A stretch of DNA of 6,008 nt from Planctomycetota bacterium (lineage in GTDB: Bacteria > Planctomycetota > UBA11346): assembly GCA_007131555.1 (NCBI GenBank), contig SLQH01000129.1, positions 1-6,008 on the forward strand, written 5' to 3'. Below are positions 1 through 5,710 of this stretch, piece by piece. The notes below the pieces were generated by a model. That model was not told the origin of the DNA and did not search any database. It saw only the letters and a program-made list of their open reading frames with translations. The number at the start of each line of letters is the position of its first letter. The stretch's first letter is position 1. Made by a program: the position numbers and the translations under genes.

Positions 1-15
1 CGGGGGGAGGCTCTG

Positions 16-858
16 ATGGCAACTGGTATCACCGTCACCGACCAGTTGGCTGTTGGTGATATTGATATGCGCGTCGGGTCTATCGAGATTCTCTCGCAGG
101 TGTCGGTGCATCTGGTGCCGGGGCGTCTGCTGGCAGTGGTCGGGCCCAACGGAGCCGGTAAATCAACCCTGCTCTCGATCATGGCCGGATCGTTGCCCCC
201 CAGTGCTGGCCACGTGGTCTGGGACGGACGAGATCTCTTTTCGGTGCCGGTAGAGGTCCAGGCCCGTCGGCGTTCGGTCATGACCCAGGGTGACGATCTG
301 GCTTTCCCCTTTCTTGTCGAAGAGGTGGTCATGATGGGTCGCCATCCCCATAGTCAGGGCTGGCCAGATCGTCATGACCGGGAGGTGGTCCGCGAGGCCC
401 TGGTCGAGTGTGAGGTCGAGCATTTGATTGGTCGGGTCTATACCCGTTGTTCAGGCGGTGAACGGCAGAGGATCCAGCTGGCGCGGGCCCTGGTCCAGAT
501 ATGGGATCCAGATCCGGAGGAACGTTGCCGCTGGTTGCTGTTGGATGAGCCGACGTCAGCGCTTGATCTGGCCCATCAGCACGCCTGTCTCCAGGTGGTG
601 CGACAACGGATGGCGGCCGGGGTCGGGGTCTTGGCAGTGTTGCATCATCTGGAGCTGGCAGCGACCTACGCTGATGATCTCCTGGTCCTGGATCAGGGAC
701 GAGTGGCGGCCCATGGTCCGGTCGCGACGACTCTTGATGATGGCTTGTTGAGCAGAGTCTACAGGCTGCCGATCCGCTGCGAGCGAGATGCCGATGGCGA
801 CTGGTCGATACGTGCCAAACCGGAGCGTCCTGCCATCGTCACAGCGGCCCGGTCATGA
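16..858 (+). CDS. hmuV: Haem-type ABC transporter ATP-binding protein (HmuV-like)
   Basis: This is the cytoplasmic ATPase of an ABC importer. The closest recognisable type is the haem/iron-chelate (FecCD-partner) group, where it would power haem uptake through a HmuU-like permease. In its 280 residues one sees Walker A GPNGAGKS (43-50), a Q-loop Gln in VMTQGDD (about 91), a MMGRHPH stretch typical of HmuV/FepC proteins (106-112), the signature CSGGERQR (145-152), Walker B plus D-loop LLLDEPTSALD (174-184) and the switch His in VLHHLELA (210). There is no signal peptide or membrane segment, as expected. The ATG at 16 is preceded by a strong GGGAGG Shine-Dalgarno ending 5 nt before it. Permease and binding-protein genes would lie to the left, outside the window. 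Two small deviations are Cys in place of the usual Leu of LSGGE, and His in place of Asp after the switch His. The substrate could also be a siderophore or cobalamin; the ATPase assignment is firm, the haem assignment less so. Confidence 0.85.
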   Translation: MATGITVTDQLAVGDIDMRVGSIEILSQVSVHLVPGRLLAVVGPNGAGKSTLLSIMAGSLPPSAGHVVWDGRDLFSVPVEVQARRRSVMTQGDDLAFPFLVEEVVMMGRHPHSQGWPDRHDREVVREALVECEVEHLIGRVYTRCSGGERQRIQLARALVQIWDPDPEERCRWLLLDEPTSALDLAHQHACLQVVRQRMAAGVGVLAVLHHLELAATYADDLLVLDQGRVAAHGPVATTLDDGLLSRVYRLPIRCERDADGDWSIRAKPERPAIVTAARS

Positions 859-1705
859 TCGTGGCGGCGCAGACCTGGGTGAAGCCGGCGCGTTCGTAGA
901 GGGTGATGGCGGCGGAGTTGTCGGCCAGGACCTCAAGGCCGAGGCGACGGGTGCCCCGGACGGCTTCGTGGTGGAGGATGCCGGCCAGCAGGCGATGGCC
1001 GCAGTGGCGGCCCCGGAACCGGGGGTCGACCGCCACCAGGCTGAGCCAGGCCCGGCCAGGATGGTCCTTGAGGGCCGCTGCGGCGACGATGCGGCCGCCA
1101 TCCTGGAGCAGGTAGTGGCGGTAGCCTTCCCGTTCCCGCTGGCTTAAGGGGTCATCGGGATAGGAGCTGTCGGGGAATCCCTGGCGCAGCAGATGGACCA
1201 GCTCAGCGTGGTCGCGGGCCTGGGCCAGATGGACTCCAGCCTCGGCTGGCAGGCTGCCAGGCAAGGTCAGTTCGTAGAGGCGATCGATCTTCCACGGGCT
1301 CAGGCCCTGGCCGAGCCAGAACGAGCGGGCCCCGCGGTTGCGCTGATCGATCAACACCCGCAGGCTGCTGAAGCCGCCGTCGCGGGCGGCTTCACGGCAG
1401 GAGCGGACCAGCAGACTGCCGATGCCCTGGCGTCGGTGGCCGCCATCGACCACCGGTCCCCACAGGGTGACCTGTTCGGTGGAGTAGGGACAGATTGCCA
1501 GGCTGCCCAACAGTTGCGGGCCGTCGACGGCGCACAGGGTGCCCAGGGTATCGCCGACCAGTTCCGGGGTGACCGGCATGGCCATGCCGGCCGGCTCGCC
1601 GCACATGGCATGGCAACGGCCAGCAGTGGCTCCGGCGAACAGGGCGACCACTGCTGGCAACAGTTCCGGCCGGCGGTCGAGATCGGTCAGCTGGCAGGTG
1701 GTCAC
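839..1705 (-). CDS. Two-domain GNAT family N-acetyltransferase
   Basis: A predicted acetyl-CoA-dependent acetyltransferase with two tandem GNAT folds. The 288-residue protein starts at the GTG at 1705, whose first bases overlap the TGA stop of the branching-enzyme gene (GTGA). An in-frame ATG at 1771 would add 22 residues inside the upstream gene and looks less likely. The N-terminal domain carries the acetyl-CoA loop RRQGIG (about 91-96) followed by a helix and IDQRNRGARSFWLGQGL (119-135). The C-terminal domain carries VAVDPRFRGRHCGH (about 204-217) and the typical ADNSAAITLYERAGF ending (241-255). In the second loop the first Gly of the RxxGxG pattern is His, so its cofactor binding may be altered. 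A Shine-Dalgarno is not obvious, which fits translational coupling. The substrate cannot be told from sequence; double-GNAT proteins include mycothiol synthase, but no mycothiol context is seen here. Its last 20 bp overlap the end of the convergent hmuV-like gene. Confidence 0.87.
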   Translation of the reverse strand: MTTCQLTDLDRRPELLPAVVALFAGATAGRCHAMCGEPAGMAMPVTPELVGDTLGTLCAVDGPQLLGSLAICPYSTEQVTLWGPVVDGGHRRQGIGSLLVRSCREAARDGGFSSLRVLIDQRNRGARSFWLGQGLSPWKIDRLYELTLPGSLPAEAGVHLAQARDHAELVHLLRQGFPDSSYPDDPLSQREREGYRHYLLQDGGRIVAAAALKDHPGRAWLSLVAVDPRFRGRHCGHRLLAGILHHEAVRGTRRLGLEVLADNSAAITLYERAGFTQVCAATIMTGPL

Positions 1706-3294
1706 GATCCAGGCGCGCCATCGGGACCATAGACCCGGTAGTCGATCTCCTGGAAGATGCTGTCCCGCCATTCGATCGGGCCCAGCAGGTCCGGGTCTTG
1801 AGAACCCTGCTGGAGCATGTCATAGAGGCCGGTGAAACGGTTGATGTGGTCGCGGATGCGACGGCTGGCATAGGCCGGTGAGGTGTTGGTGGTGAGGATG
1901 AAGGCCCAGTCCGAGCTTTGCGCCAGCAAGAGTTCACGGGCCATCTGGTTGAGGATGCGGCGGGTCAGGCCGCTGGCCTGAGGATGGGCGGCGGCGCAGC
2001 TGCGCATGCGTTCCTCGGCGGCGTGCAGATGGCGATAGGACCAGTCGTTGGTGGGGTTGATCCAGACCCCGCTGTAGCCGTTGTCGCCCCAGGAGCTGGC
2101 GCAGGGGGTGACCACCTGATGCAGGCTGTTGGCTTCCAGGTAGCGGGTCGGGGTGGTGGCCACCAGTTCCGGACAGGCGGCCACGGCCCGCAGGGCGCTT
2201 TCGATGAATTGCGGTCCTTCGTACCACCAGTGGCCGAACAGTTCGGCGTCGTAGGGAGCGACCACCACCGGGCTGCGGTTGAGGATCGCCCGCAGGTGGC
2301 GGCACTGGTGGAGGCGTTGGGTGATGAACTCCTGGCCGTGGCGCATGGCCAGACCGAAGGCCTCGGTCGGCTGGTAGGGCCGTTTCTGGTCCAGCGACAC
2401 CTTGCCGGTGACGGCGTGATACTTCAGGCCGAGGTCGCGGCGGATGCCATCGGGATGAAGGAAGTTGCGGACGTAGTCGTAGTCGCCGTCGTAGCCCAGA
2501 TCGCGATAGAACTCACGGTAGGGGGCCGAGCCGGGGTAGCCGGATTCGGCCGACCACACGCTGCGGCTGCTCTCAGGATCGCGGCCGAAGGCGGCCACGC
2601 CGCTGCGGGTGTAGACCGGGGCGTAGACGCCGTAGCGGGGCCGCGGCGAGCCGAAGTAGATGCCGTGCGATTCGACAAAGAAAAAGCGGATATTGTGGCG
2701 CCGCAAAAGCTGCTCGATGCCCGGCTGATAGCCACACTCGGGCAACCAGATGCCCCGTGGGGCGCGATGGAAGTGCTTGCGGAAGTTGGCCACCGCCACG
2801 GCGATCTGGGCGTTGCGGGCCTCATCGGTGATCATCAGCGGCAGGTAGCCATGGGTGGCACCGCAGGTGATGGCCTCGATGACCCCGGCCTCGACCAGGT
2901 TGCGGACCCAGTTGATGATGGTCCCGTGACGGTCGAGCATGGCCAAGCAGTAGCGGAAGTGGTCCCGGTACATCACTGCCGCTTCGGCGAAGGGGCTGTG
3001 GGCTTTGGCCGGCACCTCCTGCTCGGCCAGATCCAGCAGGCGCCCGACATGGCGTCGATAGCGCTCCATCAGCAAGGGGTCGACCAGCATCTCGCACAGC
3101 GGCGGCGACCAGGTCATGGTCAGGCGAGCCGGGATCCCTTCGCGATGCATGCGATCCAGGCGCTCAAGCAGGGGGATGTAGGTCTCGGTGATGGCCTCGA
3201 ACAGCCAACTCTCCTCAAGGAAGACCGGTTCCTCGGGATGGCGCACGAAGGGCAGATGGGCATGGAGGACGAAGAGCAGTTCACCGACGATCAT
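1702..3294 (-). CDS. GH57 1,4-alpha-glucan branching enzyme (DUF1957 C-terminus)
   Basis: Predicted alpha-1,4-glucan:alpha-1,4-glucan 6-glucosyltransferase of glycoside hydrolase family 57, which cuts alpha-1,4 chains and rejoins them as alpha-1,6 branches in glycogen; cytoplasmic. The 530-residue length matches family branching enzymes. Conserved regions appear in order: HAHLPF (11-16), TCGATHGYLPL (143-153), GIWLPECGY (181-189) with the expected nucleophile Glu186, and APYDAELFGHWW (346-357) with the expected acid/base Asp349. The C-terminal part SSWGDNGYSGVWINPTNDW (400-418) and ARELLLAQSSDWAF onward (452-487) is the helical DUF1957 region typical of the branching-enzyme subgroup rather than GH57 amylases. 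The start MIVGELLFVLHAHLPF is the usual family N-terminus; upstream only a weak GAAAGA precedes the ATG. It lies 72 bp after the DUF4912 gene and overlaps the acetyltransferase start by 4 bp. GH57 amylase or 4-alpha-glucanotransferase activity is the alternative, judged less likely. Confidence 0.93.
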   Translation of the reverse strand: MIVGELLFVLHAHLPFVRHPEEPVFLEESWLFEAITETYIPLLERLDRMHREGIPARLTMTWSPPLCEMLVDPLLMERYRRHVGRLLDLAEQEVPAKAHSPFAEAAVMYRDHFRYCLAMLDRHGTIINWVRNLVEAGVIEAITCGATHGYLPLMITDEARNAQIAVAVANFRKHFHRAPRGIWLPECGYQPGIEQLLRRHNIRFFFVESHGIYFGSPRPRYGVYAPVYTRSGVAAFGRDPESSRSVWSAESGYPGSAPYREFYRDLGYDGDYDYVRNFLHPDGIRRDLGLKYHAVTGKVSLDQKRPYQPTEAFGLAMRHGQEFITQRLHQCRHLRAILNRSPVVVAPYDAELFGHWWYEGPQFIESALRAVAACPELVATTPTRYLEANSLHQVVTPCASSWGDNGYSGVWINPTNDWSYRHLHAAEERMRSCAAAHPQASGLTRRILNQMARELLLAQSSDWAFILTTNTSPAYASRRIRDHINRFTGLYDMLQQGSQDPDLLGPIEWRDSIFQEIDYRVYGPDGAPGS

Positions 3295-3343
3295 CAGGTC
3301 TTTCGTGGGCGCCTGGGGCCAGGCGCCATCAGGATGAGGACAT
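3294..3343 (-). other. Leader with two chained mini-ORFs before the GH57 gene
   Basis: Between the DUF4912 stop and the GH57 start there are two tiny reading frames joined by TGATG overlaps. The first (3343 to 3329) reads MSSS and its stop overlaps the ATG of the second. The second (3329 to 3294) reads MAPGPRRPRKT and its TGA shares its A with the GH57 ATG at 3294. Such an arrangement could pass ribosomes to the branching-enzyme start by reinitiation. Neither frame has a visible Shine-Dalgarno, and short chance frames are common, so their translation is unproven. The second frame spans the hairpin at 3308-3327. Confidence 0.2.
3308..3327 (-). repeat. Strong GC hairpin 13 nt upstream of the GH57 start
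   Basis: A perfect 9-bp inverted repeat (GGCGCCTGG / CCAGGCGCC) with a 2-nt centre, so a realistic stem of about 7-8 bp closed by a small loop. In the minus-strand transcript it ends 13 nt before the GH57 ATG and is followed by CACGAAAGACCTG, not a U-tract, so it is not a classical intrinsic terminator. Its position suits an mRNA-stability or processing element, or a structure that sets branching-enzyme translation relative to the upstream gene. The structure is visible; the role is inferred. Confidence 0.5.
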
Positions 3344-3366
3344 GCGGAAGAGGCGGGAGAACGCGA

Positions 3367-4143
3367 TCACCGTTTGGCTGCACGACTGCTGAGGGCCGAA
3401 CTGGATGGCAGGGTGCCGCTCCAGGGATTGACGGCTCCGACCCGCTGCCAGAGGTGGTTGGTCATGTGCCGGTCACGCAACAGGGCGGCGCTGGATGGCT
3501 GATCGGCCAGCCCGGCGCGCACTAGGAGCTCGTTGAAGGTTTCGTCGATCGACATCCACTCTTCGTCATAGCGGTCACTGGGACCCAGACGGGGCGTCTC
3601 GACCGGATTGGACTTGATCAGCATGGCCAAGGTGCCATCGGGGCCGCGCAGGGCCAGTTCGGCATGGTAGCGCTGGCCGGGAGCCACGGTGATGTAGTAG
3701 TTGCCGCCGCGCAGGTCGACCTCGCGCTGTTCGACGCCACCATGGGCATGCAGGACCAGGACTGGGGTGCCGTCATGGCCGAGATAGGCCCGGGCCCGGG
3801 CCAGACAGGCATCGGAGATCTCCCAGTAGGCGAACAGATGCTGGGGATCCTGAACCAGCATCACCAGGCGGTCATCGCCGTAGTGGGGGGGGATGGGCAG
3901 GCCGGGATCGCCATGCGGATGGATCGGGGCGGCCGCCGCGGTCGAGCCGACGGAGGAGCTCGGCAGATCATCGGCTGGAGCGCTTGTAGCAAGCGCCAAG
4001 GGTTCACGAGGACCAATGCTGGAGCGTAGCACTGCGATCAGCTCGGCCTTGCGCAGGGCGCTGATCTTGGTGATCCCCTGTTCCTGGGCCAGTTGGCGCA
4101 GTTCCTTGACGGTCATCCGGTCGAAGTCGTCGGTGGCAGGCAT
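3367..4143 (-). CDS. Rho_N/SAP-like + DUF4912 domain protein of unknown function
   Basis: The protein is 258 residues, soluble in appearance, without signal peptide or membrane helix. Residues about 10-41 (TVKELRQLAQEQGI, then KISALRKAELIAVL) form a Rho_N/SAP-like helix-turn-helix module, the kind found at the N-terminus of Rho and in nucleic-acid-binding proteins. A low-complexity Ala/Ser/Pro linker (about 42-88) leads to a DUF4912 domain (about 90-190) recognisable by DRLVMLVQDPQHLFAYWEIS (91-110) and the strand-rich stretch RYHAELALRGPDGTLAMLIKSNPVETPR (158-185). A tail rich in Ser, Ala and Arg follows. The ATG at 4143 has an AGGAAA Shine-Dalgarno about 7 nt upstream. DUF4912 genes are often next to GH57 branching enzymes, as here, which suggests a role in alpha-glucan metabolism such as glucan binding or scaffolding; this is inference. 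The domain calls are firm, the function unknown. Confidence 0.88.
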   Translation of the reverse strand: MPATDDFDRMTVKELRQLAQEQGITKISALRKAELIAVLRSSIGPREPLALATSAPADDLPSSSVGSTAAAAPIHPHGDPGLPIPPHYGDDRLVMLVQDPQHLFAYWEISDACLARARAYLGHDGTPVLVLHAHGGVEQREVDLRGGNYYITVAPGQRYHAELALRGPDGTLAMLIKSNPVETPRLGPSDRYDEEWMSIDETFNELLVRAGLADQPSSAALLRDRHMTNHLWQRVGAVNPWSGTLPSSSALSSRAAKR

Positions 4144-4343
4144 GACGTTTCCTGGGGTCTGGGGAACGAGGGATCACGACCACGCAGTCGTGTCACACAT
4201 CAATGATGCCGATCAGCCGCCAAAGGCAAGCGTGACTCCATGATCCAGTCATTGTCGCCGCATGACACATATGTCATCCTGGATGTAGACAGGTAAGGCC
4301 TTTCATGAAGGGCATATAGGACATTGGTTGTGATCCAGCGCGG
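4144..4343. other. Intergenic region glgC / DUF4912 gene with small dyads
   Basis: A 200-bp non-coding gap, the longest in the cluster and less GC-rich than the genes. It probably holds the end of the glgC transcript and possibly a promoter for the downstream genes. Visible structures are: a hairpin at 4298-4313 (about 7 bp with one G-T pair, no U-tract) some 30 nt after the glgC stop; a dyad at 4262-4277 (ATGACA, 4 nt, TGTCAT); and a dyad at 4175-4192 (CACGAC, 6 nt, GTCGTG). On the minus strand TTGCCT (4229-4224) and CATCAT (4208-4203) lie 15 nt apart, too close for a convincing sigma-70 promoter. No clear promoter or terminator can be called. Confidence 0.4.
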
Positions 4344-5597
4344 TCACGGCCGGGTCACATGGCTTCCCTTGGGGATCACCACCACACCGTGGGGAGTGAC
4401 GTGGAAGCGCTTCATGTCCTGTTCTGGATCAACGCCGATCTGGACGTCCTCATCGATCACCACATGCTTGTCGACGATGCAGCGGTTGATCTGGGCGCCC
4501 CGACCGACCTGGACATCGTCCATGAGGATCGACTGGTCGATCTGGCAGTAGCTGTTGATGCGGCAGTCCCGACCGATGATGGAGTTGCGGACCGTGCCGC
4601 CGGAGATGATCGAGCCTTCACAGACGATCGACTGGATGGCATGACCGATGCGGCCTTCGACATTGTGGACGAACTTGGCCGGGGGCAGGAAGGTGACCGC
4701 CGAGCGCAGAGGCCATTCGGGATTGTAGAGATCGAGCTGGGGATGGACGGCCCGCAGGTCCATGTTGGCATCGTAGTAGGCGTCCAGGTCACCGACATCG
4801 CGCCAGTAGGAGTCATTGGCATCGGAGGCCGAGTTGGGGATCTGATTGCGTGAGAAGTCGTAGGCGTAGAGCTTGCGTCCCTCGGCCAGCATCTTGGGCA
4901 GGACATCCTTGCCGAAGTCGTGGGTGCTGTTGTCGTTGCCGGCATCCTCTTCCAGTTCGTCGAGCAGACCCTGGGTCTGGAAGATGTAATTGCCCATCGA
5001 CACCAGGGCCAGGTCCGGTTTGCCGGGGATCGGGGTGGGATTGCTGGGCTTCTCCTGGAAGCCGATGATCTGCCAGTCCTCATCCACCTGGATGACCCCG
5101 AACTGGTGGGCCTCGGCGATGGGATGGGGGATGCAGGCGACGGTGGCGTCGGCCTCCTTCTCAATGGTGTAGTCGACCATGTGGGCGACGTTCATGAAGA
5201 AGATGTGGTCGCCGCCGAAGACCGCCACCAGACCGGGGTCACGGTCGCCGATCAGATTGCTGTTCTGGTGGATGCAGTCGGCGGTGCCCCGGTACCAGTG
5301 ATCGCCATGGCGTTGTTGGGCCGGCACGGCGCGAACGAAGTGGCCGGGAGCCAGCGAACTGAACGACCAGGCATCGAGCAGATGCTCGCTTAAGCTCTGA
5401 CTCTTGAATTGGGTCAGGACATAGATCGAGTAGATGCCGGAGTTGATGAGATTGGACAGGACGAAGTCGATGATCCGGTAGCAGCCGCCGAAGGGCACCG
5501 AGGGCTTCGACCGTTCGTTGGTCAGGGGCATCAGTCGGGTGCCCTTGCCACCGGCCATGACGAAGGCCAGGATGCGCTTGTTGATGGGGGGTGACAT
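4344..5597 (-). CDS. glgC: Glucose-1-phosphate adenylyltransferase (ADP-glucose pyrophosphorylase)
   Basis: Converts glucose-1-phosphate and ATP to ADP-glucose and pyrophosphate, the committed step of bacterial glycogen synthesis; a cytoplasmic, normally homotetrameric and allosteric enzyme. The 417-residue length is typical. The nucleotidyltransferase domain shows AGGKGTRLMPLT (15-26), PSVPFGGCYRIIDFVLSNLINSGI (32-55), PAQQRHGDHWYRGTAD (92-107), FGGDH (127-131) with the metal-binding Asp130, FQEKP (180-184) with the sugar-phosphate Lys183, and SYWRDVGDLDAYYDANMDL (263-281). A left-handed beta-helix with hexapeptide-like repeats covers about 318-390. The ATG at 5597 has AAAGGA 4 nt upstream. 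Lys39 of E. coli GlgC, in TNKRAKP and linked to fructose-1,6-bisphosphate activation, is Glu28 here (TNERSKP), and the N-terminal extension is shorter, so effector response may differ. It is followed at 200 bp by the DUF4912 and GH57 genes, which use or process its product. Confidence 0.97.
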   Translation of the reverse strand: MSPPINKRILAFVMAGGKGTRLMPLTNERSKPSVPFGGCYRIIDFVLSNLINSGIYSIYVLTQFKSQSLSEHLLDAWSFSSLAPGHFVRAVPAQQRHGDHWYRGTADCIHQNSNLIGDRDPGLVAVFGGDHIFFMNVAHMVDYTIEKEADATVACIPHPIAEAHQFGVIQVDEDWQIIGFQEKPSNPTPIPGKPDLALVSMGNYIFQTQGLLDELEEDAGNDNSTHDFGKDVLPKMLAEGRKLYAYDFSRNQIPNSASDANDSYWRDVGDLDAYYDANMDLRAVHPQLDLYNPEWPLRSAVTFLPPAKFVHNVEGRIGHAIQSIVCEGSIISGGTVRNSIIGRDCRINSYCQIDQSILMDDVQVGRGAQINRCIVDKHVVIDEDVQIGVDPEQDMKRFHVTPHGVVVIPKGSHVTRP

Positions 5598-5615
5598 GGT
5601 GTCCTTTCCGGCCTG

Positions 5616-5678
5616 AGTCGTTACGTGACGACATGCCTCTTGCAGTCGGTACGTCTTGTGTATCGCCAGTCGGTCAGG
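5616..5678. repeat. Iterated AGTCG(G/T)T motif upstream of glgC
   Basis: Three direct copies of AGTCGKT on the plus strand start at 5616, 5644 and 5668. The first two match over 11 bases (AGTCGTTACGT and AGTCGGTACGT, one difference); the third keeps seven (AGTCGGT). The first copy is also half of a near-perfect 16-bp palindrome at 5617-5632 (GTCGT, ACGT core, ACGAC; one mismatched pair). The copies lie in the spacer of the candidate glgC promoter, around its expected start site and in its leader, an arrangement common for repressor or activator operators. No known regulator box is recognised. Confidence 0.35.
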
Positions 5679-5685
5679 GGTTCAA
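5657..5685 (-). promoter_or_regulatory. Candidate sigma-70-like promoter of glgC
   Basis: On the minus strand TTGAAC (5685-5680) and TACACA (5662-5657) are separated by exactly 17 nt. The -35 matches four of six consensus bases, the -10 three, so it is a moderate candidate. Transcription would start near 5650 and give a leader of roughly 50 nt before the glgC ATG at 5597. Between rho and glgC (5598-5710) no clear terminator is visible, so read-through from rho is also possible. Confidence 0.33.
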
Positions 5686-5710
5686 ATGATATTTCCATGA
5701 ATCGGCAGGG

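Noticed and set aside
1011..1024. CCCCGG-AA-CCGGGG inverted repeat as a terminator
   Set aside because: It is inside the acetyl-CoA loop coding region of the acetyltransferase, has only a 2-nt centre and no U-tract on either strand.
1193..1732. Plus-strand frame opposite the acetyltransferase
   Set aside because: No recognisable domain and no Shine-Dalgarno; the minus strand encodes clear GNAT motifs over the same bases.
1706..1771. Upstream ATG at 1771 as the start of the acetyltransferase
   Set aside because: It would lie 70 bp inside the GH57 gene and add a Trp/Arg-rich stretch unlike a GNAT N-terminus; the GTG in the GTGA stop-start overlap is a better start.
1918..3525. A 535-codon open frame on the plus strand opposite the GH57 gene
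   Set aside because: It lies antisense to a gene with full family motifs, its product is low in recognisable structure and rich in Ala/Gly/Val/Asp, and such long antisense frames are expected in GC-rich DNA.
4298..4313. Hairpin after glgC as an intrinsic terminator
   Set aside because: The stem is short with a G-T pair and no U-tract follows on the minus strand; kept only as a note in the intergenic entry.
4330..4360. TGTGA...TCACA arms at the glgC 3' end as a CRP-type site
   Set aside because: The spacing between the arms is far larger than the 6 nt of a CRP site and most of it is glgC coding sequence.
4359..5393. Plus-strand frames (4359-4853 and 4920-5393) opposite glgC
   Set aside because: They mirror the glgC codon pattern and show no domain, while glgC itself is unambiguous.
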